NCBI GenBank assembly: GCA_038501625.1
Contig: JAZAYU010000079.1
Coordinates: forward strand, 372,001 to 436,000
Source of the DNA: Corbicula japonica
Taxonomy: Eukaryota > Mollusca > Bivalvia > Venerida > Cyrenidae
Direction: 5' to 3'
Length of the DNA stretch: 64,000 nucleotides
The position numbers were made by a program, and so were the translations under genes. Shown piece after piece: positions 42,900-55,659 of this stretch; position 1 is the first letter of the stretch; the number at the start of each line of letters is the position of its first letter. The notes under the pieces are model-generated. The model was given only the letters and a program-made list of their open reading frames with translations, was not told where the DNA came from and did no database searches.

Positions 42900-43640
42900 T
42901 GTTTGCCTTGTCGCTCAATGTTGCCGTTAACATTGACCCAGCACAGTTAAAACATATTCTCTGCAAATTGGCTCAATGAGGTGAACATTTGATTAAAGAT
43001 CCTTGAAACTCCTACGAGGGGTTCAAAAGTTATAGAGCGGACAAGAAATACTTGGCTCAAACATTTAACCCCAACTTGTGACCTTGGTCTTGAACCAGCA
43101 CATTTGAAACATAGGTTCTGCACATCGTCTCAATGAGGTTAACATTTGGTCCAAGTTTCATGAAATTCTTTCCAGGAGTTTATATGTTATTAAGCAGACA
43201 CACAATGACTTGAACCTTTGACCTCCAGTGTTGACCTTGACCCAGCACAGTTGATACACATGCTCTGCACACTGCCTCAATGAGGTGAATATTTGACCAT
43301 GACCGGCCTGTTTGGAACATGGGTTCTGCACATCATCTTGATAGGTTGAACATTTGATCGCAGTTTCATAAAATTACTTCCAGGATTTCAGAAGATATGG
43401 ACCGGACATGACATACATGGTTTAAATCTTTAAACCCAACTGGTGACCTTGACCATCAGCTGACCAGATTGGAACATGGATTCTGCACATGGTCTTAATG
43501 GGGTGAACATTGGACTAAAGTTTCATGAAATTTCTTCTAGGGGTTGAGAAGTTATGAACAGGACACGAAATACATTGTTCAAATCTTTAAACACCACTGG
43601 TGATCTTGATCTGAGCCAACCAGGAACCAAGTAAAAATTA
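42900..43640 (+). repeat. Diverged tandem-core array G, about 165-bp units
   Basis: The recurrent blocks are GTGACCTTGACC, GGAACATGGATTCTGCACAT, CTCAATGAGGTGAACATTTG and TTTCATGAAATT.CTTC. About four to five worn units. Neither a head nor a GACAGACGGAC tail is preserved. Confidence 0.65.
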
Positions 43641-44110
43641 TTAAGGTACAAATATATATAGAGGATTTGTTTTTACCAGTGTAAGATAGAAATATTTTTC
43701 ACCGAGTGAGCTCCAGAATTCGTATTTTCACGAGTGGCGAAGCCTCGAGTGAAAATACATCATTCTGGAGTTCACGAGTGAAATATATTTCTATCTTTCA
43801 CTGGTAAAAACAAATTTTCTTTTTATTTTATGCTTTTAGTGCAAAATATGCGTAAATTTGACAGAAAAGTTGCAAGAAACGGCGCCAAAACTGCATGTTT
43901 ATGATGTGACGTCATGATGTCAAATATACAAATTTGAGCCTGTTTTCTAAACGTTCTCATTTGGTAAGTTATGTGCGTTTAGGTACCAACGTGAAAAAAT
44001 CAGTGAAAACAAAACTGATATTCCACTGTTTTAAAACAGTGAAATACCACTTTTATTTCACCGAGAAAGTTCTCTAATTCACTATTATAATAAAGCATAA
44101 AATATAATTG
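43640..44110. repeat. Foldback element with 70-bp arms
   Basis: GTTTTTACCAGTG, AGATAGAAATAT and TTCAC.GAGTGAGCTCCAGAAT are mirrored by ATTCTGGAGTTCACGAGTGA, ATATTTCTATCTTTCACTGG and TAAAAACAAAT, centred near 43740. An outer, weaker inverted pair (TTATTTTATGCTTTTAG and ATAATAAAGCATAAAATATA) extends it to about 44103. Confidence 0.7.
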
Positions 44111-44897
44111 TGTCTATTTGTTCACAGAAAAAACTGATTTAATTCAAAAACTGTATACCACTAACGATTTCAGTTTAAGACATGCCAATAGTTATGAAAC
44201 GTAAATGCATAAAAATTAAATGTAACAGTTTTGTTTTAAAAGGCCTTTTTTCCTCACAAAATCTGTTCATCATTTAGTAAATTATTTCTGCAATTAAATC
44301 AATGATTACAATAGCTCATTTGAACTCTTTATAATACCAACAAGCAACAAAATTGACACAGGTCTGTCACTGATTAATGGCAAATTAGTAGGGATGGAAA
44401 TGAGTAATCGAGTACTCGGGTACTCGATTAATGTCCGAGTACCTGAGTAGTTTATAACGTATTCGAGTACCTGATTAAAAATGTAAACAAAAAAATAAAC
44501 CAATTTTTATAAAAGTTGTCTTTATGGAATCTTAGAAATCGCCGACTGACAGTTAATTGTCAACACCTCGCAGCTGGTTTCCAATAAACAAGATGACACT
44601 TAGGGGCACAAATATCCGATAATTGGCGCCTAAATGACGTTATTGTTTGATGTCGTAACACAGTTAATTTGCAATCATGAAAATTAGCACCTGAATATTT
44701 AAAGCATGATGCTTCTCTCATCGGCGTTTTATTTTATTTTGTTTATTGAGTAATTATATTCAAATATGATTGTTGATTGTAAGTTTGCAAAACTGAAATA
44801 AAATCTGATTGGAGAACATACACTATTTTCACGATGTGTACATTTTACGGTGATGTTTTAGTTTGTGACAAGGGTTAGTTAATAACTGTTTAGTTAA

Positions 44898-47800
44898 GGG
44901 CTTACCACACTCCTCCCCAACAAGTGCATCGATAAAAAGAAAATTATCAAAATCTCAATAACAGCAAAATGCCGATCAATGAAACTTTGCACAAATGAAC
45001 TAATGTATCTTTATTTTGCATACAGCAAGACACGTAAGAAAAGTAAAGAAAAAAGTTCGACCTAAAAATTACTTAAAATTCTATTTACATAAATTCACAA
45101 AAACTAAGCAATACAAAACATAAATTTAAATTCCCACGTGAGTGTTATCTGTTTACGTGACCAGGAAATTGATGGTCAAACAAACTTTTACTAATATCTC
45201 ATAAAGTCTATATATGTTAGTCACAAGGACTCAAGACAAGTGTTGTCAGTATTATATTACTCATGTGGGCATTTAAGGAAGATTGCTGGCTTAAGTGCGC
45301 ATGCGCCAATTGGCGTAAATTGGCAAGTTATCGCAAAAGTAAAAAAGTGATTATTTTGAACATTTTTATTTTGATAAGTACATATGGAGCAATAAAATCA
45401 GCAATAAAGTTTAACTGATGTCAAATTCTTATTTGTTTCGCCGAGACTTTTACATATTTTGTTCGCGACAATCACCGTTATCAAAAGTTGGAGAGCATTT
45501 ATTTTACTTCCGTTGTGGCAAATTTTGACTTGCCGAATGCATTTTTCAAACAGTTCTTGAGTTAAGATGAGCATGGCTTGCGTAAACCGGTCTAGCTTTG
45601 TGGAAAGATAAATTCTTTCCTTCATTACTTGAACTTTCCGCAAAAATCGATTTTTCACAACAAGTTAAAGAAACAGTCACCAAGGTCAAGCTGTTGCCAA
45701 GGACGATGCAGAAAATTTTGACAACATTTTTTATTTCTCATGGAAATTTTACAAACATCATGGATTTTGTACCGTTCTCTTGACTTGAAGAATTAATTAA
45801 GTGGATAGGTACTCTGCTAGTTGGATTGGAAATATGGAACAGACCAGCAGAAGATTGGAACAGACCAGCAGAAGAGTTCAGATAAATCAGACCAACAGAA
45901 CAGAAGAGTTCAGAGATCTGCAGATAGGCTAGTTGGTAATGAACTTAATGCGAAGTTAGGTTGTTGATTCATCAACAACATCTCTGAGTATTTGTCAAAT
46001 ATCACTGGTGAAATTCATCATTGATCTTGAACTCAATTTGCAAGCATACTGTATCAATGGTAAAAGGTCCACTATTGCTATTAAAGAACAGGTAAGACAT
46101 TTTAATTTGTAAAAATATGAGATATAACTAGAAAAAGTATGCAGCCCCATGTCAGGTCCTGAACAACTTTAACTATCTCCTTTTCTGCAATAATGCAGTT
46201 ACAGCATACACCCCACATGTCAGAGGTTTGAGCCTGACTATAAACTTGTTTTAAAATGGTCCATTGGTGAGCCACCTGTTTGTTTTAATATAACTACAAA
46301 TTGTCAGGAGGGCAGACCATAGATTACAGGACAGAAAAATGATGCTAATGCAAAGTGTCGCACAAGTCTGAGAGACTGTTCAATATATGAAGAGATACTG
46401 TATATGTAAACACTGTTTGTTTTCAGTTACCAAAGAAAGATCTAATTTAAGTTTTGTTCATACCTTTTTGCAGAGGGTAGTCAAGTTAATATAAGGCCCA
46501 AGGCATAGCTGTCTTAGATTGGACTAATTCTGTCATTAAGAAAATCACAATAAACATCATGCATTCTTTATTTACTTCTTACCAATCCTTATAATTACAT
46601 GTTATGGTCAGGATATAAAAAGTAACATTATTGCCAGTACAATCAAGACATGGATTTTAAGTTCTTGTTATTTACTGTACATCTTGGTTAGTTGTAATAT
46701 TAAATGTAAATAATAATTTGAATATTAGTTACAGTATAGGAATTTGGAATGTATTAGTATATTTTGTACATGTATTTTACCAAAAGAAGGAACACAATTT
46801 TAAAACAACTACAAATCATTGAAATGTGATTTTTTTATTTCAGATGTTTCATTCAGTCTCAGAATAATTAATACAGAGAATTATCTTATCATGTTTTATC
46901 AATTTTAGTTTTATATAAAAGCAGTATTATTATCAGGTTATGTACAAAAGATATTTTTCAGTTAGGTATAAAGCCACTTACTGGCTATAAAACCACCAGA
47001 TATCTGTATGTACATGGAACTGTGTTAGAAATGTAAATAATCTTTTATAACAAATTACATTCTGTTTTTTTTACCAATTTATTTAAAATTATTGCAAGTG
47101 CTCTATAAGAAATTTGTTAATGAAACATTTTATTCATGTTTATCTGTACCTGCATTGTTAACAGAGATATATTTTATTAATCTCTCCTTACTACCCACTT
47201 GACAGTTTTTTTATATGATTGTTTAAATGTGTATCTATGACTTGAGAAAAGACTGATATTTTTAAAATAAAATTAATGTCAAAGAACAAATAGCTTGACA
47301 TGTGTGTATAATTTGCAATTGCTGTACATGAACTTTCTTGGAGCAATGACTCATTGAAGTAAAATTTCTTAAATATCCAAATTTCAGATGCTGTATTTAT
47401 TTGCCCTCTAGGTAAAGTTCATTTGGAGTCAAATAAAACACTTGTTAACTTTCCATATTGGAAAGGTGATTAAACATTACAAACAAAAATCATGCAGTAA
47501 AGGAACTATTAGGTTTCAATAGATAAAAGGTGCCAAACTGAAGAATGTTGAGTTGAAAATCACTGGTTTCTTACAAATAACCCCAGACCTCTAATTTGAC
47601 ATATTTTTAAGTTTGAAGAAGTGGGTGGGATAATTTAAATACTCCTTGTTCTTCAATACTTATGCCTTACTTGCTCATAACAATCTCCCTTCCAGATAAC
47701 TACTCATACCACTTATAAAGATGTTAAGCAATCCATAATGTTGTTTATTTGGAACAATGAAAATGGAAACATGTCATCAATGTTAATTTATTTAAATGTA

Positions 47801-49354
47801 GCTTCTAACATGATGATGCTACATATAAAATGCAAATCTGGTATAAAAAAAGCTCCATTTTCAAAGCAAATAATATCATTTGTTGGCATACATGTATCCT
47901 TACCTACAATGAAAATAAAATGTTATTTTAAAGTTCTATGTTTTAATCATGTTTATAGCATTTGATAATGAACATCCAAAGTCAGTCATTATCTCTTCTT
48001 ATTTTTCTGGAGTGGGTGGGGTAAATAAACATGCACATTTTTGTCTTAAATGATGTGCATGTTTAATCAGTCGATGTTAACTTTACATACATTGATAATC
48101 TAACAATAAACATGTTAAATGGATATTTAAACTGATAGACTTAAGAACAAAGAAAACGCCAATATATCAAGCACGCAGGTACGTAATGATTAAGCTGCTT
48201 AAAACATAAATATGATGGGTTTAGTTTACTAGCGCCCATCACATGAAAACACGTTCGGTGAAATATTTTTTCCATTTTCAGTATGTGTAAGACCTTCAGA
48301 TTATGTACTGCAAGATTTAAAAAAAATCATTGGTTGCTTTTTAAAAAAAATTAAACATTTAAAACTAGGGTGAAATTTTTGTTTTATGAAGTGGGTGGGG
48401 TAAATTTACATGTTGATTATTTCCTTATTGGGAGGATATATTTTATCTTTTCTAAATCAAATCATTAATTTAAATTACATTGTGTATAATCAACCTCAAA
48501 TCTATTATTTCTTGAGAGACAGAAAGACGGGATTAAACAGTACATGCCAATTTCTGTTAAAATGAAATCTAAAAAAAGAAGAAACATGATACATGTACGA
48601 ATGCCTTTAGCGCGAAAACGAGGTCCGGGACCTATCGTTTTCTTTACATTTTTTGGATGAGCATTGACTGAAGATAAAATTTGGCAATTTTGAAAAAAAT
48701 CTGTCGGTTAGTTTTTATTTGGCAAACAATTTAAAATTGTCAAAATTTCATTGTATTTTTAAAGTGGGTGGGGTATTATTTAATCCTTTGCATTTCTCAG
48801 TTACGAGGATTAATCGGTCTTCGTTTCCCTTACCTCAAAGATACATCCCATCCAGCTATATTCTAATCTAGCAATTTAAAATATAATTGTTTGGAAAGTA
48901 GAAATAATCGAGAAACCCTCATGACTGTCAATTTTATGATGTTTTACAAACCTTATAAACTTTGAAAATATACTACATTTACAAATCACTGTTGCGAAAA
49001 AACAAGGTCCGGGACCTATATTTTTCTTTGCATTTTTGTAATACGAATTGAATGAGGATGAACTATGGCGAGTTTAAACAAAATCTGTCGGTTAGTTTTT
49101 TTCCAAGCGAACCACCTTAAAATGATGTTTTGTGTTGTTCAGTTTTTGTGAATTTATGTAAATAGAAGTTTAAGGAATTTTTAGATCTCGCTATTTTCCT
49201 TTACTGTTTTAACGTGTCTGACCATATGCAAAATAAAGATATATAAGTAAAACTCATTTGTGCAAAGTTTCATTGAACAGCATTTTGCCATTATTGAGAT
49301 TTTGATAATTTTCTTTTTATTGCTGAACGTGATGGAAAGGAGTGTGGTAAGCCC
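44898..49354. mobile_element. TTAA-flanked 4.46-kb element T4 nested in the hAT-like element
   Basis: GGGCTTACCACACTCC at the left is exactly inverted at 49339-49354, with TTAA at 44894-44897 and 49355-49358. Inverted similarity continues for about 230 bp (for example GCAAAATGCCGATCAATGAA with TTCATTGAACAGCATTTTGC). No transposase is recognised. The short frames at 45398-45783 lack known motifs. The right third consists of tandem repeats with a period of about 380 bp. Confidence 0.78.
47560..49130 (+). repeat. Long-period tandem repeat, about 380 bp, four units
   Basis: AGTGGGTGGGGTAAA or a variant occurs at about 47620, 48012, 48393 and 48766 (spacings about 392, 381, 373). GGTCCGGGACCTAT and AAATCTGTCGGTTAGTTTTT recur at about 48625/48690 and 49007/49081. 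Copies are strongly diverged except for these blocks. Confidence 0.7.
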
Positions 49355-49784
49355 TTAAATGTTTTCAATGTTGATAATCAAAATGCATTAAATATGATTA
49401 AATATCATTAAGGTATTTTTGTTTTCTTTAAAAGTGTTGTGTATCTTCTTGAGTGATCAATAATGACAGGCAGTCTGGCATGATCATACCCGGTACGATC
49501 GTTAAAACTTATGGAAGCTGATATTTCCTCTTGGATAGAGAAAGGTTTCGAGTACTCGATTACTCAATCGGAACAAGAGTACCGATTTTGCTTCTCGTTC
49601 CCATCCCTACAAATTAGCACTCCCTACCATCACTTGAAAAAACTACTGTTCATCTACTAGTCCATTTAAAGGAATGTGTCCATGAAAGGGTTTTGTCCAA
49701 CCAGGCAAACACAGTGCAGGTCAGAAAGATATCTATGTTCATCTAAACAAACACCGAGAATGGGAATTTGTTAGGAAAACTTAC

Positions 49785-49883
49785 CTTTGTGGAGAATGTG
49801 TCCTTCAGATCTAATATGGTAATCATGACCACATCAAACATCGTCTGAATGATCTTCTCTATGTCCTCTTTCACACCAGATGT
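49785..49883 (-). CDS. DOCK3/4: DOCK exon 4: solenoid, 33 residues
   Basis: The 99-bp exon is flanked by acceptor cttttcag and donor gtaagt and is phase 0 at both ends. It encodes TSGVKEDIEKIIQTMFDVVM through LKDTFSTK, the long helix before a solenoid loop. The next core exon starts at 31687, leaving an 18-kb intron interval that contains the candidate loop exons X1-X3 and the hAT-like element. Confidence 0.9.
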
Positions 49884-49925
49884 CTGAAAAGATCAATAAG
49901 TATCATAGAAAATAATAATTTTAGT

Positions 49926-50166
49926 CAACCCTTTACTCCATGGGTTATGGCTCATATACCATGGGCAACCAGTGTAGATCCAGATCAGCCTGCACATTAG
50001 TGTTGTCTGACCTGGATCTAAAGGGTTCACAATTAGATTTAGTAGGTTATTAATGACTAAGACGCAAACAGGGTAGATCCAGATCAGGCTGCACGGATAC
50101 AGGCTTATCTGAATCTATGCTGGTCGCACATTGGATAAAAATTGTATACATGAAGTAAAGGAATCA
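49926..50166. mobile_element. P1 copy 17
   Basis: AACCCTTTACTCCATGGG opens it and CATGAAGTAAAGGAATC closes it. It is adjacent to DOCK exon 4 (43 bp upstream of the acceptor). Confidence 0.82.
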
Positions 50167-50169
50167 TAA

Positions 50170-50620
50170 AAGAGACAACAACAACATTGTTGTTATAAAA
50201 GACGATTACAGCCCAATCTTCATGTAGTCCTCTACAATAACGCATACAAAACATACAACAAATGTTCTATGGTAGTTTAAGTATAACAGACTTTAGAAAA
50301 TAATCAAGAAAGCAAGAAAAATATATATGAGCAAAGGAAACAAAAATGATTTTTTTTTGTAATACTAATGAGTAAAAAATAAAAACTAATTTAAAAAAAA
50401 AACATGATCACATTAATTTTATAATTCTGTCGATGTACAGCCTAAAAAGGTACCAAAAAATATGAAAATCTTATGTATCAAAGAAAATACAGTCTTAAAT
50501 ACAGATGAAAAATTATCTCATAAAACAAAATTTAATCATGTGTACAGCACTTCTTTTTTTTTTCAAGACTGCATGTTAATATAATGCAAAATAAGATGAA
50601 ATATTACTTGTTTTACAACA
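50170..50620. other. Unassigned AT-rich intron
   Basis: Runs of A and T occur but no recognisable element. Confidence 0.45.
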
Positions 50621-50625
50621 ATAAC

Positions 50626-51728
50626 TAGAAATGTGTCCATAGGACACGGATGCCCCTGCTATGCATGTTTGTAATGGTGAACATTTATACCAAGTATTTG
50701 AAAATCCAATAAGTAATAACAAACTCACAGCCCAGACAAGAAAATTCTGGTTTTAGTAATAGTGACCTTGACCTTGGACCTACAGGCATGGGAATTGTAT
50801 ACAACACAACGCCTTGTCATAGTGAACATTTGTGCCAAATTATTTTGAAATCACTCTGTTAATAACGAAGTTATAGCCAGTACAAGAAATTTCAATTTTT
50901 TGTAACAGTGACCTTGACCTTGGACCTACAGGCATGGGTATTGTACACAACACATCGTCTTGATATAATGAACATTTAAACCAAGTTATTTGAAAATCCT
51001 TTTATAAGAAATAACAAAGTAACAGAGCAGACAAGATTTTTATAACAAAATTCTATTTTTAGTAACAGTGACCTTGACCTTTGACCTACAGGCATGGGTG
51101 TTGTACACAACACACTGCCTTATCATGGTGAACATTTGTGCCAAGTTATTTTGAAATCCTTCCATTCATAAGGAAGTTACAGCCTGGACAATAAAATTCT
51201 ATTTTTAGTAACAGCGACCTTGACCTTGGACCTACAGGCATGGGTATTATACGCTACACACCGTCTTGATATGGTGAACATTGATACCAAGTTATTTTAA
51301 AATCCAATAAGAAATAACAAAGTAACAGAGCGGACAAGATTTTCCCAACAAAATTCTATTTTTAGTAACAGTGACCTTGACCTTGGACCTACAGGAATGG
51401 GTGTTGTACGCGACACACCGCATTGTCATGGTGAACATTTGTGCCAAGTTATTTTGAAATCCCTCCATTCATAAGGAAGTTACAGCCTGGACAAGAAAAT
51501 TCTATTTTTAGTAACAGTGACCTTGACCTTGGACCTACAGGCATGGGGGTTGTACGCGACACACCGTCTTGATATGGTGAACATTCATACCAAGTTATTT
51601 TAAAATCCAATAAGAAATAACAAAGTTACAAAGCGGACAAGATTTTCGAACATACACACACACTGACACACACACAGCCAGGGTGAACACTATATGCCCT
51701 TCCGCCGTTACATGACGGGGGCATAATA
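50626..51728 (+). mobile_element. Tandem-core element F: about six units of about 150 bp
   Basis: The head AACTAGAAATGTGTCCATAG with ATGCCCC is mirrored by the terminal GGGGGCATAAT. Units hold GTGACCTTGACCTTGGACCT, CAGGCATGGGT.TTGTAC, ATGGTGAACATT and CAAGTTATTTTGAAATCC. Versions with 'CATTCATAAGGAAGTTACAG' and 'AAGAAATAACAAAGTAACAG' alternate, so the higher-order unit is about 300 bp. The tail is an (AC)n-rich stretch at 51655-51680. Confidence 0.83.
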
Positions 51729-51938
51729 AACAGTCAAACTGGAAAAAAAAACTCAAAGTCAAACCAATTCATAGATTCACTCTATAACAATTCTGTCATT
51801 GTGGTATGTGAATTCACTTTATGGGTATTTTACAACACTAAGAAATTGTCACAAAATCATAATGAGAGGTACTCCTGTATGCTATGACTGACAACGCAAG
51901 TGAAACTATTCAGTACATACAAGTCGTGTCCTTCTAAC

Positions 51939-52203
51939 AACCTTTATCTCATCGATATGGGCTATGGCCCATGTGTGACCAGTGTAATCTTTATAGTCTG
52001 TTCTGGATTTTCACCATTGGCACTTGGTCAGAAATAAGCTTCTGAATCCAAAAGGGAACAGACTGATAAGGATCTACACTGTTCCATATTAAATTATTTC
52101 TGACGGGAAACAAACAGTTTATATTCAGATCAGACTGCATGAATATGCATTCTGATCTAGATCTACACTGTTTACCCATGTGTACCATGAGATTAAGGAT
52201 TAA
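51939..52203. mobile_element. P1 copy 18, diverged
   Basis: GTGACCAGTGTAATCTTTAT and CTGATCTAGATCTACACTG keep the core positions. Terminal sequences are worn to CTAACAACCTTTATCTC and GAGATTAAGGATTAAAA. Confidence 0.65.
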
Positions 52204-52209
52204 AACAAA

Positions 52210-53530
52210 AGCAGCTTAGCCAAAAACTGTATTGTTATATATCACTCACTGGTTAGTTAGCAACAGACAGATTTAAATAGTTTGAAACAAATTACCGTAA
52301 AAAACAACCCCATGATATTTTTTCGGGAAAAATTGCAATTAATCCAGATTTATTATCCAATATCCGTCAGATTCTTGTATAAGAGTAACAATAATATGTG
52401 ACCGTTGGTCGGTGGCCACTAGACGAATGATGTCTGAGCTTGTAAGTCTATTTGGGGGAAAACTGGCTCAAGCGGCGCAGCCACCGTTTAGGTCTCTTGG
52501 TCACGAGCTCAACCCTGTCCCCAACTATTTACTGGGAACAGGTGAATAAACTATAACTCCATTTGAAAGTTCTAAATTGCTTTTAATTCTTGTGGACTTT
52601 TCAATATTCAAAGTTATTATAAAATTTCCAATGTCACACAATGATGAACACATCTAAAGACAAGCACCAAATTTCTAACTTTAAGTTGTTAACACAATGA
52701 AGACTTTTGTATGACCTTACTTGTCGAAAACTTTCTTAAGACTGAAGATACATTCTAAAATTGATATTAAGGTTTTCGAAGACAAAACCCTAAAACATAA
52801 ATTAACCAATGAAAATTTAAAAGAAAGTAACATATCATCCAATGAAAAGTTATGTTACAAAAAGGTGAAACCCTTAGCTCAATTTTGGAAAGGTTGCTTA
52901 ACAATTTCTTAAGGCTTCACACTTAATCAACAAAATATGCTGAATTGCTTATACAGCAAATACCAAGTGCAAGCTGCTAAAATCCTACGCAGCTTGACTT
53001 AATTAAAACTTCTTTGATAAGGTGATAACTTGAAAATATTTTAATCTTTACATAAATATAAGATGTTATGTAACATATTTCAAAATAACTAAAATCAATG
53101 AATAAGAATTTCTATATTTTAAAATTTAAAATAATTAAATTTCAAAATTATGCAATAAAGAGTTTATTGCCTGAAATACTTGGTTACAAATAAAAAAGCT
53201 CCCTCTTTTAGAAAATGCAATGCCCCCAGAGGTGTTTAAAAGGTGTTTTGCAGTATCACATATCACAGAAAATATAAAAACAACAATACATGTAGTTTAC
53301 AATGGCTCAAAATAATAATAGCTTTATTTGGTTTCATCCATAATGTGTGCGGAGAATTAATTAGGTGAAACATTAGGGTAAATGTATTATAATTATGTGA
53401 TAAGGCAAGACATAAAAGTGGGGTTAAAGGGGACTGTTAGAGTTTAATATCACAGCCAACCCACTGATCAAACTGTTCAGTACCTACAGTAGGAAGTATT
53501 CTCTAAAGACATGGTGAATTGCAAAAGCAG
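52210..53530. other. Unassigned intron, 1.3 kb
   Basis: A 63-codon plus-strand frame at 52721 has no supporting signal. AT-rich; no repeat termini recognised. Confidence 0.5.
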
Positions 53531-53535
53531 GTAAA

Positions 53536-54534
53536 ACTAGATGTTTTTTGTGACCTTGACCTTTGACCTACTGACCCCAAAATCAATAGGAGTCCTCTAC
53601 TCAATAAGGACATCCATCGTATGAAGTTTGAATGGTCTGGGTAAAATAGAACTCCTATTATTGAGTGGAAACGGTGTTCACTCCTCAGGCCCCTGTGATC
53701 TTGACCTTTGACCTACTGACATCAAAATCAATAGGGTTCTTCTACTCAATAAGGGCTGTCATCCTATGAAGTTTGAAGGCTCTGGGTCAAAAGGTACTCG
53801 AATTATTGAGCGGAAACGGTTTTCACTCTTCGGGCCCCTGTGACCTTGACCTTTGACCTACTGACCCCAAAATCAGTAGGGTTCTTCTACTCAATAAGGG
53901 CTATCACCCTATGAAGTTTGAAGGCTCTGGGTCAGAGGGTACTCAAATTATTGAGCTGAAACGGTTTTCACTCTTCAGGCCGCTGTGACATGGACCTTTG
54001 ACCTACTGACCCAAAATCAAAAGGGTTCTTTTACTCAATAAGGGCTGTCATCCTATGAAGTTTGAAGGCTCTGGGTCAAAAGGTACTTGAGTTATTGAGC
54101 GAAAACGGTTTTCACTCTTCGGGTCACTGTGACCTTGACCTTTGACCTACTGACCCCAAAATCAATAGGGTTCTTCTCCTTAATAAGGGCTATCAACCTA
54201 TGAAGTTTGGAGGCTCTGAGTCAAAGGGTACTAGAGTTATTGAGCGGAAACGGTTTTCACTCTTTGGGTCACTGTGACCTTGACCTTTGACCTACTGACC
54301 CCAAAATCAATAGGGTTCTTCTACTCAATAAGGGCTATCACCCTATGAAGTTTGAAGGCTCTGGGTCAAAGGGTACTCGAGTTATTGAGCGGAAAGGAAG
54401 TGTGACAGACGGACTGATGGACAGACAGACAGACAGACAGACAGACGGACAGACGGACAGGGCAAAAACAATAAGTCTCCCCCAGAGGGGGGGAGACATA
54501 ACAATATGTCTCCCCCAGAGGGGGGGAGACATAA
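53536..54534 (+). mobile_element. Tandem-core element B: six units, sister of element A
   Basis: AACTAGATGTTTTTTGTGAC starts it. Units begin at about 53552, 53696, 53840, 53984, 54129 and 54273. A GACAGACAGAC microsatellite tail is at 54405-54458. The end is a doubled palindrome CTCCCCCAGAGGGGGGGAG (54477 and 54509). Diagnostic unit variants occur in the same order as in element A. Confidence 0.87.
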
Positions 54535-54539
54535 TTATT

Positions 54540-55515
54540 TATCTCTTTGATATGGATCCTCTTTAACTTTCGACATTTGAGCCACCGACCAGCTGACTTT
54601 TCATTCTCAATATCTGTCTGTGACTGAATCTGGTTCAATCTGGTCTTACTTTTTAAGTCTTAAAGAATTTTTTTTCATCTGACAGTGAATAATATTAATT
54701 GCTAAGGGGATCTGGGTCTCAACAAGACACATACACAGCATAGTCCTCTCCATCACCATAACTTTAGCCTAACCCAGACTTAGAACTGCCTAACACTGGT
54801 AACAAAAATGTCTGAACAAAGTACGATTGGAGCCAACTGGCTAATTAAATGAATTCCTACAATAACACCCTGTTGGCTAAAACTGAGGTCAAGTAAGGGC
54901 CAGTCTATTATAGGAATATGGCAGGGAGAGGATTATAACAGGTTTATATATTCATATACAATCTAAGTCTACAGATGCTTAATGGCTCTAAGTAAAACTA
55001 AAAATCACACATAACGACCATAAGTTATTTTCAAATCAAGCAATTTAATGGGTAGGTAATATCCAAAATATTCTTGATATTATAGGTCCCATCACTTAAA
55101 TGCCTATTAAACAAAGATCACTAGTTTAAAGATGATGTTTCTGAAACAGTATTAGGTGTGTCAACAAAGGAAAAACTAATTTTGCTTGCACTGTTTTCAG
55201 TCTCTACAGTTAAATAAAAGTGATAGTTTGACAACCTGTAAATATGGTGTAACTAAAAAGTCAGTAACCACAGAAGGTCTGACCAGTATGTTTCATTAAC
55301 AATGTTGCGGGTGGACATTCCAGGTTTTCATTTAGTGTATTCTGATTTTCAGTTCGCCTGCATTTTACCTACAAGAATGGCAGTAAATATATAATTGGTT
55401 CTCTGACATGCAATTAAACAAACTGTAAAAAGACTTGGTATCAAATAGATACATTTCATTATAACAGAAGGATAATTCTATAAATACTTTTGGTATGTAG
55501 ATATAATACGCATTG
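54540..55515. other. Unassigned intron
   Basis: No coding or repeat structure that I can support. Confidence 0.5.
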
Positions 55516-55519
55516 CTGT

Positions 55520-55655
55520 CATAAATCAGGATCAACACTGTTCGCTTTTAGAATCATCTAGTTTTTTTTTTGCTTATTTTTGACCAAAAGGTGATGATTT
55601 GGATCTACACTGGTCCCACAGGCGAGAAAAGTCAAATATATGGAATTAAGTGTTA
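55520..55655. mobile_element. P1 copy 19, right half only
   Basis: AATCAGGATCAACACTGTTC, TTATTTTTGACCAAAAGGTG and GATTTGGATCTACACTGGT, then GGAATTAAGTGTTAA. The left arm is missing. Confidence 0.65.
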
Positions 55656-55659
55656 ATAT

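Larger units (their letters stand above)
44389..49609. mobile_element. hAT-like element with 8-bp target duplication, carrying a nested TTAA element
   Basis: TAGGGATGG at 44389 and CCATCCCTA at 49601-49609 are inverted termini. The flanking CAAATTAG occurs at 44381-44388 and 49610-49617, an 8-bp duplication typical of hAT elements. The subterminal AGTAATCGAGTACTCG is shared by both ends. Only about 760 bp belongs to the hAT itself; the rest is the element at 44898-49354. Confidence 0.85.

Noticed and set aside
45398..45783. Overlapping frames on both strands inside T4 as a transposase
   Set aside because: No DDE, RNase H, zinc-finger or other recognisable motif, and short length. Left as unknown.
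52721..52912. 63-codon lysine-rich frame
   Set aside because: AT-rich composition explains Lys/Asn/Ile content. No splice or homology support.
54338..54638. Frames with SVCLSVCLSV or DRQTDRQTD runs
   Set aside because: Translations of the GACAGACAGAC tail of tandem-core element B, not protein coding.
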